A stretch of 50,063 nt of DNA from MED-G82 sp964342675. Its GTDB lineage: Bacteria; Pseudomonadota; Gammaproteobacteria; Magnimaribacterales; D2472. Under the pieces are notes generated by a model, which was not told the origin of the DNA, searched no databases, and saw nothing but the letters and a program-made list of their open reading frames with translations. Positions 27,119-36,515 of the stretch are shown here, piece by piece. How positions within the stretch are numbered: position 1 is the first letter of the stretch; each line of letters opens with the position of its first letter. The position numbers and the translations under genes are program-made. The stretch lies in the NCBI GenBank assembly GCA_964342675.1, contig CAYFFR010000006.1, positions 1-50,063 of the forward strand, written 5' to 3'.

Positions 27119-28296
27119 TATCTAGACCTCGGCATTAATAATCCAGCCATAGCAATGATGTCACGTTGAACTTCATTTGTGCCACCACCAAAAGTTAATA
27201 TTGAGGCCGTTCTATACATTCTTTCTAACTTTGAGTTAATGATCGATAAATCATCATTCACTATAATTGATACTTCACCTATTATTTCCATCATAAGTCT
27301 GTATGCTTCAATGAAGAATTCTGATCCATATATTTTAGCTGTAGAAGCATCAGCCATAGAAAGATTATTGTGTTCCATGCTCCATACTAGTTTCCAACAA
27401 ATTAATTTTAATGACTCAATACCATTAAAGATCTTTGCAAAATTATGTTGTACCCAGTCAACGTCTGTTAAGTTGTTGCCTGGAGAAAGCTCAGTATTCT
27501 TACATATAGATAATAACTCATTATAAAGTTGATCAATTGGTCCATGATTTACTAATGCAAGACGCTCTAAATTTAACTGACTTGTTATTAACTGCCAACC
27601 CTCATTTATTGTTCCAACAAGATTGTCTTTAGAAACAAATATATTTTCATAGAAAGTCGAATTAGTAGTTACATCTCCTAGTGTATGAATTGGTTTGTAC
27701 GAAAATCCCGGATCATCAGTTGGAACAATGAACATACTAATGCCTTTGTGTTTTTTAACATTTTGATCTGTTCTAGCTGCTAGCCAAATGTAGTCTGAAT
27801 AATTAGCTAAACTTGTCCAGATTTTTTGACCGTTAATCAAGAAACCATCATCTTTGGTATCAGCTTTTGTTTTTAGTGAAGCAAGATCAGTTCCGGAATT
27901 TGGTTCTGAATAACCAATAGCAAATATTAATTCACCTTTAAGTATATTTTTAGCTATTGTATCTTTAGCCCAATCCGAACCGTATTCAGCAATCATAGGG
28001 CCCACAGATTCTGTTGTTAGGAATGGGAAGGGGAATCCTGATCTCATTACTTCTTCTATAAAAATGTATTGTTCTAGAGGTGAGAATTCTTTACCACCTA
28101 ATGATTTAGACCAACTTAATCCTATCCAACCATCTTGACCCATTTGTTTAAGTGTTTTTTTAAATTCAGGGCCACCCCCTTCAAAAAACTGTGAATTACT
28201 TAATTCATTCTTCAATTCTTGTGTCATTAATGATTTAAAATATTCTTTTAATTCATTTTTAAGATCAAGTTGTTTTCTATTCAGATCAATTTCCAT
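27118..28296 (-). CDS. Acyl-CoA dehydrogenase, probable catalytic large subunit
   Basis: A 392-residue acyl-CoA dehydrogenase that introduces a 2,3 double bond into acyl-CoA and reduces ETF. The flavin/substrate motif GYSEPNSGTDLASLKT is near residues 128-143. A glutamate at E244 (NLERLAL) matches the isovaleryl-CoA-type catalytic base, while the MCAD-type position is Gly in FGGGTNEVQRD. The pair with the 367-residue neighbour, plus the adjacent etfBA and ETF-QO, argues for an obligate two-gene enzyme. The acyl chain it acts on cannot be told. Confidence 0.88.
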   Translation of the reverse strand: MEIDLNRKQLDLKNELKEYFKSLMTQELKNELSNSQFFEGGGPEFKKTLKQMGQDGWIGLSWSKSLGGKEFSPLEQYIFIEEVMRSGFPFPFLTTESVGPMIAEYGSDWAKDTIAKNILKGELIFAIGYSEPNSGTDLASLKTKADTKDDGFLINGQKIWTSLANYSDYIWLAARTDQNVKKHKGISMFIVPTDDPGFSYKPIHTLGDVTTNSTFYENIFVSKDNLVGTINEGWQLITSQLNLERLALVNHGPIDQLYNELLSICKNTELSPGNNLTDVDWVQHNFAKIFNGIESLKLICWKLVWSMEHNNLSMADASTAKIYGSEFFIEAYRLMMEIIGEVSIIVNDDLSIINSKLERMYRTASILTFGGGTNEVQRDIIAMAGLLMPRSR

Positions 28297-28302
28297 TGAT
28301 TT

Positions 28303-28308
28303 ATTTTA
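28303..28308 (-). promoter_or_regulatory. -10-like box before the acyl-CoA dehydrogenase pair
   Basis: On the minus strand TAAAAT ends six bases before the ATG at 28296, inside the 28-nt gap after trmA. A TTGAAT overlapping the trmA stop is 15 bp upstream, shorter than ideal. If used, the transcript would be leaderless. Confidence 0.3.
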
Positions 28309-28324
28309 ATCCAATAATGGCGAT

Positions 28325-29341
28325 TCAATTGCTTAGAATAGCAATTAATTCTATATGATCAGTCGAAGCAAATTGATCAAAAATAGATATATTTTTTAGT
28401 TTAATATTATTTAAAGAATTCATATCGCGAATAAATGATTCAAAATTACATGAGATATAAATAATTTTTTTAAAATTACGAATTAGCTTTATTGTTTCTT
28501 TACTTAAGCCAGATCTTGGTGGATCTACTAAAACATGACTAAATTGATATTTTTCTATATTAATTTTACCCAAACGATTGAAGGATTTTCCATTAATTGC
28601 CTCTGCAGTTTCAGAATCAGATAATCTTGCACAACTAATATTATTAATATTATTCATTTCAATTGACTTATTCATCAATCTTATACAAGAGCGATTATTT
28701 TCTGTTGCTAATACTTGGTTAAATACATAACTTAACGGCAATGTAAATGTTCCACAACCACTATATATTTCCAATAGATCTTTAGCATCCGTATCAATAT
28801 TATTTAAGAGAAATTTAATCATTTTTGATAATAAATAATGATTAGGTTGAAAAAATACTTCATCGTCTTGGACAATATGATATTTGAAACCACTTATCTC
28901 TTCTTCCTTCCAAAGAATGGGCTCGTGTTGAGAAAGTAATATATTTTTAGCTCTACCGATTAAATTTAGATTGTTAATATTTTTTTCAACATAATTGGCT
29001 GATTGAAGCCATATATCAGAAATTTCCCTGTGATAAATTAAAGTTGCTATAACATTGGTGCCATTAGATCTAAAGTTTACAGAAAATAACTTATTACTTA
29101 ATTCATAATCTTTTGATATAAACTTTAATAATTGTGGCATTACTTTTTGAATAGGATCTATAGCTAATTTAAAACTATCCATATGCAATGTCTGATTATT
29201 ATCAATCATCGTATATTTATTATTTTTATAACCAAATTTACATCTAGATCTATATCCAGAAGTAGGAGACAGGTATATAGAAGGATAAATATTGAATTGT
29301 TGGTGAATAGTTTTAGATAACTCTTTAAATTTATTTTTCAT
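28325..29341 (-). CDS. trmA: tRNA (uracil-5-)-methyltransferase
   Basis: A 338-residue SAM-dependent enzyme making m5U54 in the tRNA T loop. The TrmA-type N-terminus (SPTSGYRSRCKFG) and FFQPNHYL are present. The SAM site LLEIYSGCGTFTL and the VDPPRSGL motif follow. The catalytic cysteine is in YISCNF (usually SCNP), and the C-terminal base is the Glu of DHIEL (HMEC in E. coli). It is slightly shorter than E. coli TrmA (366) because of a shorter N-terminus. RlmD/RlmC paralogues are less likely: no extra iron-sulfur cysteines and a better TrmA match. Confidence 0.9.
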   Translation of the reverse strand: MKNKFKELSKTIHQQFNIYPSIYLSPTSGYRSRCKFGYKNNKYTMIDNNQTLHMDSFKLAIDPIQKVMPQLLKFISKDYELSNKLFSVNFRSNGTNVIATLIYHREISDIWLQSANYVEKNINNLNLIGRAKNILLSQHEPILWKEEEISGFKYHIVQDDEVFFQPNHYLLSKMIKFLLNNIDTDAKDLLEIYSGCGTFTLPLSYVFNQVLATENNRSCIRLMNKSIEMNNINNISCARLSDSETAEAINGKSFNRLGKINIEKYQFSHVLVDPPRSGLSKETIKLIRNFKKIIYISCNFESFIRDMNSLNNIKLKNISIFDQFASTDHIELIAILSN

Positions 29342-29360
29342 ACAAATTGATATTATAAAA

Positions 29361-29389
29361 ACTATAAGATTTTTATATACCTTTGTTAA
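29361..29389 (-). promoter_or_regulatory. Sigma-70-type promoter of trmA
   Basis: On the minus strand TTAACA (29384-29389) is followed after exactly 17 bp by TATAGT (29361-29366). Transcription would begin near 29354, leaving a leader of about 13 nt before the ATG at 29341. A second TATAAT lies at 29352-29357. Confidence 0.55.
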
Positions 29390-29411
29390 AGTTGTTAATA
29401 ATCATTAAAAT
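29383..29411 (+). promoter_or_regulatory. Sigma-70-type promoter of nfuA
   Basis: TTGTTA (29383-29388) and TAAAAT (29406-29411) are separated by 17 bp. The predicted start lies about five nt before the nfuA ATG at 29423. The -35 hexamer is the complement of the trmA -35, so both promoters use the same bases. Confidence 0.55.
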
Positions 29412-29422
29412 TAATATTTATT

Positions 29423-30013
29423 ATGGAAGATATAATCAAGATTACTGAATCAGCAGAAGAATATTTGTATAAATTACTGATAGATAAAAATGATGTTAAT
29501 TTAGCTATCAAGATATTTATTACTGATCCTGGTACACCAAAAGCTGAAACATGCCTATCTTTTTGTAATATTAAAGAACAGATATCTGAAGACAATACGA
29601 TTATTGAATTAAAGGATTTTAAAGTTTTTATTGAAAATAGATCAATACCATTTTTGGATGATGCCGAAATTAACTTTGATACTGATAATTTTGGTGGTCA
29701 ATTAACCATTAAATCTCCTAACTCCAGAATTCCAAATATATCTAAAGACAGTCCCTTAGAAGATCAAGTCAATTATGTTATTTATAACGAAATTAATCCG
29801 ATGCTTGAATCACATGGCGGCTCAGTTCATTTAGTAGAAATTACTAATAAAGGAGAAGCAATTCTCCAATTTGGTGGTGGTTGTCAGGGTTGTGGTATGG
29901 TCGATGTTACTTTAAAAGACGGCATTGAAAAAACCTTATTAGATCAATTTGATGATCTTAATGCTGTAAAAGATATTACAGATCATAGCGTGACGGATAA
30001 TGCTTATTATTAA
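29423..30013 (+). CDS. nfuA: Fe/S biogenesis protein NfuA
   Basis: A 196-residue [4Fe-4S] carrier protein delivering clusters to apo-proteins, with Nqr, ETF-QO and others as potential clients. The N-terminal half is a degenerate IscA-like domain. The C-terminal NifU-like domain carries the cluster-binding C154-x-x-C157 in GGGCQGCGM, preceded by MLESHGGSV. Length equals E. coli NfuA (191) closely. It is divergent from trmA and overlaps csiV tail-to-tail by 4 nt. Confidence 0.95.
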   Translation: MEDIIKITESAEEYLYKLLIDKNDVNLAIKIFITDPGTPKAETCLSFCNIKEQISEDNTIIELKDFKVFIENRSIPFLDDAEINFDTDNFGGQLTIKSPNSRIPNISKDSPLEDQVNYVIYNEINPMLESHGGSVHLVEITNKGEAILQFGGGCQGCGMVDVTLKDGIEKTLLDQFDDLNAVKDITDHSVTDNAYY

Positions 30014-30837
30014 TTATTCTCTTTAATTGCTGATACTGAGATCATTATTCCAAAATTTGGATGATCAAAAAAATGAGTTTCTCCGTCAAAAATCCTTCTA
30101 TCCTCTATTATCAAGTATTCTGATTCGAAATTTGTTATTAATTCGTAATCATCTCTTTGAGTAATCTCAGTAAGGATATCTTGAGAAGGCCGAATATTAA
30201 GATCGGTAAAAGATTCATTGTCATGATTGGTATTTTTATATAAGTCTTGAATGATTAATCCAATATTGTTAGAAACTTTATTATCAATCACAACATAATT
30301 CATGGCAGCTGTTATATCTAAATGTAGATATCTTGATTTATATAGGTTTATATAGAGATTTATGTCATTGTTATAAATATTAACAAAATAAGAATCATCC
30401 AATGATGGGCTATTTTGAATCCATGAACCTGAATATAGCAACTCATATTCACTTCTTCTCGAGATCCTCCTTTTAAATACCTCCAGATTATTTAAGGTTT
30501 CATTTATATAAAACCATGTTGATGGATTAGGGTTCGATTGTAGCTTTTTGTCTGTCGGCTCTAATTCGTCTTTAAATGAATACAGTTGTTCAATTTCTAT
30601 TGATTTACTATCTTCATAATTAAAGGATTCATATAATGCCTGATTATTTAATCTATCTTTACTGGTCCTTAGTTTAATTAATCTAGAAACTTCAAAATTT
30701 AAAACTTTAGATTCAAAGATTTCACCAGTTTTAATCGTATTTAGATTTTTAAATACCACTACTTCAATTACATATTCATTTGCAATGCATATGTTTGGTA
30801 TAGAAAAAATAAGTAAAAATATTTTAAGATATTGCAT
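30010..30837 (-). CDS. CsiV-like periplasmic protein
   Basis: A 275-residue protein with a cleavable-type signal peptide (hydrophobic residues 3-18, then IANEY). The mature start is a strand reading VIEVVVFKN, characteristic of the CsiV family, which in Vibrio binds peptidoglycan and is needed for response to D-amino acids. A C-terminal FFDHPNFGIMISV segment is also family-like. Its start overlaps the mfd stop by 14 nt. The csiV-mfd linkage, as I recall it from pseudomonads and vibrios, supports the call. Sequence similarity visible to me is moderate. Confidence 0.68.
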   Translation of the reverse strand: MQYLKIFLLIFSIPNICIANEYVIEVVVFKNLNTIKTGEIFESKVLNFEVSRLIKLRTSKDRLNNQALYESFNYEDSKSIEIEQLYSFKDELEPTDKKLQSNPNPSTWFYINETLNNLEVFKRRISRRSEYELLYSGSWIQNSPSLDDSYFVNIYNNDINLYINLYKSRYLHLDITAAMNYVVIDNKVSNNIGLIIQDLYKNTNHDNESFTDLNIRPSQDILTEITQRDDYELITNFESEYLIIEDRRIFDGETHFFDHPNFGIMISVSAIKENN

Positions 30838-33800
30838 TAATAAATTTAGTTAATTCTTTAATCATATCTTTATTTGAGTAGTCAATCTTAATAACATTAT
30901 TTTTCATAATCGTTAAGTTCATATTAGGATTTTCTATCATTGAGATAATTTTGTTATATATTTCCTTTTTAACATCAGCATCAAACCTAATGTTAATTTG
31001 ATTTTTATTAGTATAAATCTTATGGATAGATAATTTTCTGGATTTTATGATTAATTTATTATCATTTAAGAGATTGTTGATAGCTGATGGTAATTTTCCA
31101 CATCTATCTTTTAATTCATTTTTTATAACATCTATATCCCGTATTCGTTTAGCATCATTTAATCTCCTATAAAACTTTAATCGCTCAGAAACGGATGGCA
31201 TTAAATCTTCTGGAATATATGCTGGATGTCCTAATTGAATATCAACATTGATATCTTTTGTAACATTACCTTTTAATTGTTGGATAGATTCTTTTAACAT
31301 TGATAAATACAATGAAAGTCCGATAGTTTCTATATGACCTGATTGTTTTTCTCCAAGAAATTCTCCAGCTCCCCTAATTTCTAAATCTTCTTGAGCTATA
31401 AAATAACCATCTCCAAGATTTGAGTATTTCATTAAAGCATCTAATCTAAGTTTGGAATTTCGTTTAATTTCCCAATTTGGTATTAAGAAATAACAATAAG
31501 CTTGTTTAAATGATCTACCAACTCTGCCTCTTAATTGATGTAATTGTGATAAACCAAAATTATGTGAATCCATTATTATCATGGTATTTGCATTAGGTAT
31601 ATCAAGACCCATTTCAACAATTGTTGTACAAATTAAAACTTCTATCTCACCATGAACAAATAATTCCATTGTTTTAGATATATCCTTTTTAGGCAATCTT
31701 CCATGAGCTATACCAACTTTAATTTTTGGAATAAGATCTTTTAATAAATCTTGAATTTCATAAAACTTGTTAATATTATTTTGGACAATAAAAACTTGTC
31801 CTTTTCTATTTAACTCCCTTTCTATAGCAGCTTTAATTAATGATCTATCATATGGATGAAGGAATGATTTAATGTTGATTCTATTCGGTGGTGGACTATA
31901 AACATATGAGAAATCTTTTAATCCAGAAAAAATATAATTTAATGTTTTAGGTATGGGCGTAGCAGACATATAAAGTGTATGAGATCGAGGTTGTTTAAAT
32001 TTGATTAACTCCTTTTGTTTTGTACCAAATCTATGCTCCTCATCAATAACTAATAAACCGAGATTATCGTACTTAATATCTGAATTTAAAATTGCGTGGG
32101 TTCCTATCAGTACATCAATTTTATATTCATTAAATTGATTAATGATTTCTGTTTTTTTCTTTGTTGTAGTGTGTCTATATAAGATATCTATGTTTATAGG
32201 AAAATTTTTAAATCTACTATTTAATGTTTCATAATGTTGTCTTGCTAAAACTGTGCTTGGGCATAATAGTATTGACTGTTTATTAGAAATGGCTGATAGA
32301 AATATTGCTCTCATGGCAATTTCGGTTTTACCAAACCCCACATCGCCACATATAACGCGATTCATTGGTTTAATTAATGACAGGTCTTTTGTAATTTCAT
32401 TTAAACATTGTTTTTGATCTACTGTGAGTATATAAGGGAAGTCATTTGCAAAATTATTACTTAATTCACTAGTTGCTTTTAATGGTGCTGTAGTTGCAGT
32501 GGACCTTTTCGATTCAATATCTAATAATTGTGCAGATAGATCATCAATATTTTGTTTAATTCTTGCTTTCTTGTTATTCCATTTTTGTGATGAGAGTGAA
32601 TCTAATTTAATTTCTTTAGAATTAGTGAAATTAAATTTATTAATTAGGTATTGATGCCTGACAGGCACATATAATTTTTCATTATTTGCATAATGAATTT
32701 CAAAACATTCCTCTGAACCTTTTAAATTACTTATTAAGAATAATCCTGCATACTCACCAACACCATGTTCTTCATGAGTTACATAATCACCAACTTTAAG
32801 ATTAAATTCATCAAGAATAGATGATTTAACATCATGATTAATAGATGTATTAGTGGGTATTAAATATGAATGAGATGATATATTTTCATAATTTATAAGA
32901 CATTGATTGTTAATAGCATCAAAATATGATCTTATGCTCTTATTACTGAGCAAAAACATTCCTTTTGTCTGCCTTTCTATTTTTTCAATTGGAATTACAT
33001 CATCGTATTTATTTAATATATTTTCTCTTTCATCAGATGATGATGTAGCAAAGATTAATGAATTTAATTGATTTTTTTTATATTGTTTAATTATTTCTTT
33101 TTCTAAAGATTTGAGCTTATTAAAATTTTTAAAAGGTAATTCTGCATAATCATCATTTATCATTAATCCTCTAGATAATTTTTTTGTAAGTTCTTTTGGA
33201 TGAAAATAACAATCTTTAATTTCTGAAATGGGTCTACAAATATCCCCTGATTCATCATCGAATCTCTCTTGAAGATAGTCATAATGATTAAATATCTTAT
33301 CTTTTGTAGATTTGAAATAAATAATTTTAAATTTATTTAAATGATCTATGACGTTACTCATTTCATTTTTATTAAAAAATAAATGTATATAATTTTCGTA
33401 ACCATCACTTAGTATTTGGTTTTTTAATTCATTAAAAATATGACATTTTCTTTCATCATATTTATCGAAATATTCTCTCCATCTAGACACAAATAGGTTT
33501 ACTGATTCCTGATCAAATGGCACATCTCCAGCGTGACTCAAATAAAATTTATTAATGGTTCTAATTGATGATTGAGTATCTGGATTGAAAAATCTAATCT
33601 CTTCAATATTATTATCAAAAAACTCTACCCTAATAGGATATTCATATCGACTGATATAAAAATCAACAATGCCTCCTCTAACCGCATATTCATTTAACTG
33701 TGTAACTTTTTTAACTTTATTAAAACCAAGAGTCTGTAGAACTAAAATAAAATCATGAAATTTTACTTCTGTTTTATTTGTATAAATTTGATTAGATAGA

Positions 33801-34117
33801 AAAAATTGTTTTGGTTGAATGAATTCAAAAATATTTTGAACAGATACTATAACAAGATGATTATTTTTTGCATAAGCTCTATTTAATAAAAAATTCCTTT
33901 TTTTAATAAGAGAAATGTTTGTTGAAAATTTATCATATGGAAGAATTTCTCTATCAGGAAAAATATTAATATCGGATTTATTAGTTATTAATGTAAGTTC
34001 ATTTTCTAATAACATTGCATCATTTGCATTATCTGAAATTATTAAATAATTATTCTTTTTTTTGTTTACTATTTCAGCAATCTGAATTGCTTTAGAATAA
34101 TTTTGTTTATCTAGCAT
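30824..34117 (-). CDS. mfd: Transcription-repair coupling factor
   Basis: A 1097-residue DNA translocase that removes stalled RNA polymerase and recruits UvrA. The domain order is complete: UvrB-like N-terminus (FPDREILPYDKFS), the RNA-polymerase-interacting domain (LKVGDYVTHEEHGVGEYAGLF, around residue 445), then helicase motifs with Walker A GDVGFGKTE and DEEH, motif VI (QLRGRVGRS), and a C-terminal TRCF domain (HPAYIPEDLMPSVSERL). It is about 50 residues shorter than E. coli Mfd. The ATG at 34117 is the only reasonable start. Confidence 0.96.
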   Translation of the reverse strand: MLDKQNYSKAIQIAEIVNKKKNNYLIISDNANDAMLLENELTLITNKSDINIFPDREILPYDKFSTNISLIKKRNFLLNRAYAKNNHLVIVSVQNIFEFIQPKQFFLSNQIYTNKTEVKFHDFILVLQTLGFNKVKKVTQLNEYAVRGGIVDFYISRYEYPIRVEFFDNNIEEIRFFNPDTQSSIRTINKFYLSHAGDVPFDQESVNLFVSRWREYFDKYDERKCHIFNELKNQILSDGYENYIHLFFNKNEMSNVIDHLNKFKIIYFKSTKDKIFNHYDYLQERFDDESGDICRPISEIKDCYFHPKELTKKLSRGLMINDDYAELPFKNFNKLKSLEKEIIKQYKKNQLNSLIFATSSSDERENILNKYDDVIPIEKIERQTKGMFLLSNKSIRSYFDAINNQCLINYENISSHSYLIPTNTSINHDVKSSILDEFNLKVGDYVTHEEHGVGEYAGLFLISNLKGSEECFEIHYANNEKLYVPVRHQYLINKFNFTNSKEIKLDSLSSQKWNNKKARIKQNIDDLSAQLLDIESKRSTATTAPLKATSELSNNFANDFPYILTVDQKQCLNEITKDLSLIKPMNRVICGDVGFGKTEIAMRAIFLSAISNKQSILLCPSTVLARQHYETLNSRFKNFPINIDILYRHTTTKKKTEIINQFNEYKIDVLIGTHAILNSDIKYDNLGLLVIDEEHRFGTKQKELIKFKQPRSHTLYMSATPIPKTLNYIFSGLKDFSYVYSPPPNRINIKSFLHPYDRSLIKAAIERELNRKGQVFIVQNNINKFYEIQDLLKDLIPKIKVGIAHGRLPKKDISKTMELFVHGEIEVLICTTIVEMGLDIPNANTMIIMDSHNFGLSQLHQLRGRVGRSFKQAYCYFLIPNWEIKRNSKLRLDALMKYSNLGDGYFIAQEDLEIRGAGEFLGEKQSGHIETIGLSLYLSMLKESIQQLKGNVTKDINVDIQLGHPAYIPEDLMPSVSERLKFYRRLNDAKRIRDIDVIKNELKDRCGKLPSAINNLLNDNKLIIKSRKLSIHKIYTNKNQINIRFDADVKKEIYNKIISMIENPNMNLTIMKNNVIKIDYSNKDMIKELTKFINAIS

Positions 34118-34124
34118 CGGCTAA

Positions 34125-34130
34125 AGTATA
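34125..34130 (-). promoter_or_regulatory. -10 box of mfd
   Basis: On the minus strand TATACT ends seven bases before the mfd ATG, so the message would start at or within a base or so of the start codon. A consensus -35 is not evident. The remaining 99-nt divergent gap (34118-34216) shows no other clear structure. Confidence 0.35.
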
Positions 34131-34199
34131 ATGGTTTTGATTGGAATATACTTTTTCATTTAAATAACTTAAACTTCTGCGTCATTAAGAGTTATTTAT

Positions 34200-34205
34200 T
34201 ATAAT
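34200..34205 (+). promoter_or_regulatory. -10 box of the second acyl-CoA dehydrogenase operon
   Basis: A perfect TATAAT ends 11 bases before the ATG at 34217, giving an expected leader of only about four nt. No clear -35 is visible. This promoter would drive both dehydrogenases and gap. Confidence 0.4.
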
Positions 34206-34216
34206 TTTTTATTAAT

Positions 34217-35395
34217 ATGGATATAAATTTTTCACAACAAGAGCTAGATTTTCGTAATGAAGTAAAGGATTATCTAGAAAATAAATACCCTAAACATATT
34301 AAAGAAAAACAAGCTAATGGTGAACAACTTAGCAGAGATGATGTTGTTGATTGGCATAAATCATTATTTAATCAGGGATGGGCTGGCTATAATTGGCCAG
34401 TTGAATATGGAGGAACTGGCTGGTCACCAGCTCAAATATATATATTTCAAGAAGAATTAGGAAATGCAAACTGTCCTAATATTATTCCATTTGGTCTAAA
34501 TATGGTTGGACCAGTGATTTATACATTTGGTAATGATGAACAAAAGAAAAAATTTTTACCTGATATCTTAGAGTTTAATTCATGGTGGTGTCAGGGATAT
34601 TCTGAGCCAGGATCTGGTTCTGATCTAGCTTCACTTAAAACAAAAGCTGTAAAAGAAGGTAATGAATATGTGGTTAATGGTGCAAAAACTTGGACGACAT
34701 TGGCACAATTCGCTGATTGGATATTTTGTTTAGTTAGAACTGAAACGACACAAAAAAAACAAGAAGGTATTTCATTTCTTCTTATTGATATGAAATCTCC
34801 AGGCATTGAAGTTAAACCAATAATAACGATTGATGGAGAACATGAAGTGAATTCTGTATTTTTCACTGATGTAAAAGTACCTTGTGAGAATCTAATAGGT
34901 GAAGAAGGGAAGGGCTGGACTTATGCAAAATTCTTATTAGGGCACGAAAGATTTGGTATTGCAGGAATACCAGCACAAAAACATTCATTAAATCAATTAA
35001 AAGAACGTACTCTGTCTTTTGCTGACGATGATTTAAAGAAAAAAATTGCTGAATATGAAATTGAGTTGTCAGCACTTGAATTTACTGAGCTAAGATCTTT
35101 AGCTGCATTAGCAAACGGCGGTCATCCAGGACCTGAATCATCCATATTAAAGATTAAAGGTACTGAATTACAACAGAGACTTACCGAACTATATATTGAA
35201 TCAGCTGGTCAATATATCCTTCCTTATGACGGTCCTGATGGATTTAAGTCAAATAAAAAACCTTCATCATTTATCGGTTCTGATTTTACCTCGCGTTCTA
35301 TTTCTAAATATCTAAATTTTAGAAAAACTTCTATTTATGGTGGTAGTAACGAAATACAAAAAAATATCATAGCAAAGGCAATATTAGGTATATAA
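34217..35395 (+). CDS. Acyl-CoA dehydrogenase, probable catalytic large subunit (second pair)
   Basis: A 392-residue acyl-CoA dehydrogenase. The flavin motif GYSEPGSGSDLASLKT is near residues 127-142, with the TTLAQFADW loop following. A glutamate at E244 (GHERFGIAG) occupies the isovaleryl-CoA-type base position, and the MCAD-type position is Gly (YGGSNEIQKN). The same length and same base position as the large subunit at 27118-28296 suggest paralogous systems with different acyl substrates. It is followed 2 nt later by the small partner and sits between mfd and gap. Confidence 0.88.
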   Translation: MDINFSQQELDFRNEVKDYLENKYPKHIKEKQANGEQLSRDDVVDWHKSLFNQGWAGYNWPVEYGGTGWSPAQIYIFQEELGNANCPNIIPFGLNMVGPVIYTFGNDEQKKKFLPDILEFNSWWCQGYSEPGSGSDLASLKTKAVKEGNEYVVNGAKTWTTLAQFADWIFCLVRTETTQKKQEGISFLLIDMKSPGIEVKPIITIDGEHEVNSVFFTDVKVPCENLIGEEGKGWTYAKFLLGHERFGIAGIPAQKHSLNQLKERTLSFADDDLKKKIAEYEIELSALEFTELRSLAALANGGHPGPESSILKIKGTELQQRLTELYIESAGQYILPYDGPDGFKSNKKPSSFIGSDFTSRSISKYLNFRKTSIYGGSNEIQKNIIAKAILGI

Positions 35396-35397
35396 AA

Positions 35398-36507
35398 ATG
35401 AATCTTGAATATTCTGATGAACAAATGATGTTGCGAGATCAGGTAACAAAATTTTGTGAATCTGACTACACATTTGATAAAAGAGAAAAAATAATATCAT
35501 CGGATGAAGGTTTTAATAAGGATATATGGAAGCAATTTTCTGATTTAGGTTGGTTATCTATACCGTTTAATGAAGACAATGGCGGTTTTAATTTTGGTCC
35601 AATTGAATTATCAATTATCTTTGAGGAGTTTGGAAAAAATCTCGTTGTAGAGCCATATTTAGCAAATGTAGTTATGTCAGGTAAATTATTAGAAATTATT
35701 AACTCTGATCAATCTAAATCTTTAATAACCAAGATAATTTCTGGTGACAAACAAATCAGTCTTGCAATTTCAGAACCAGATAATGCTTATAATTTTCATT
35801 CAATAAAAACAAATGTATCGGAATCAAATTCTAAGATTTTATTAAATGGAAATAAATCAATCGTATTAAATTCTAAAAATGCAGATTATTTTATTGTTTA
35901 TGCTGTTAATCAAGATAAAGAAAATGGACTATATCTAGTTAACTCTGACACTGCTGGTTTAAGTATCAATAATTTTAAGACATTTGATGGACAAATTTGT
36001 GGAGAACTTACTTTTGAAAATGTAGAAGTTGATAAATCTAATGTCTTAGTTTCTGGTGATTCCTCTGTTGATGCAATTAATTCAGTTATGGACTACATAA
36101 ACCTGTGTCTTTCTGCAGAAGCAGTTGGTGCCATGATTGCTTCTTATACAAAAACTGTTCAATATACAAAAGAAAGAGAGCAGTTTGATCAACCCATTTC
36201 TAACTTTCAAGTATTACAACACAAAATGGTTGATATGTTTATTGAAGCTGAAATATCTAAATCTTTGCTATTTAAGGCCATGCTTCAGCTTGATTCTAAC
36301 GATAATGATGCATCTAAAACTATATCATCATTAAAAGCACAAATTGGTAAATCCGGAAGATTTGTTGGACAAACAGCAGTACAACTTCATGGAGGTATGG
36401 GAGTAAGTGATGAAATGTCAATCGGACATTACTTAAAAAGACTCACCGCAATTGATGCTTTATTTGGTAATAGAAACTATCACTTAAATAGATTTGCTAG
36501 TTTATAA
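35398..36507 (+). CDS. Acyl-CoA dehydrogenase family protein, probable non-catalytic small subunit (second pair)
   Basis: A 369-residue acyl-CoA-dehydrogenase-fold protein with the C-terminal domain motifs KEREQFDQPISNFQVLQHK and LHGGMGVSDEMSIGHY. Neither usual base is present: the helix position reads MDYINLCLSAEAVG with no Glu, and the MCAD-type position is Gly (LFGNRN). The protein therefore probably works only with its large partner, 2 nt upstream. It parallels the 367-residue subunit at 26015-27118. The next gene, an extended GAPDH, begins only 8 nt after its stop. Confidence 0.82.
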   Translation: MNLEYSDEQMMLRDQVTKFCESDYTFDKREKIISSDEGFNKDIWKQFSDLGWLSIPFNEDNGGFNFGPIELSIIFEEFGKNLVVEPYLANVVMSGKLLEIINSDQSKSLITKIISGDKQISLAISEPDNAYNFHSIKTNVSESNSKILLNGNKSIVLNSKNADYFIVYAVNQDKENGLYLVNSDTAGLSINNFKTFDGQICGELTFENVEVDKSNVLVSGDSSVDAINSVMDYINLCLSAEAVGAMIASYTKTVQYTKEREQFDQPISNFQVLQHKMVDMFIEAEISKSLLFKAMLQLDSNDNDASKTISSLKAQIGKSGRFVGQTAVQLHGGMGVSDEMSIGHYLKRLTAIDALFGNRNYHLNRFASL

Positions 36508-36515
36508 TTAAATCT

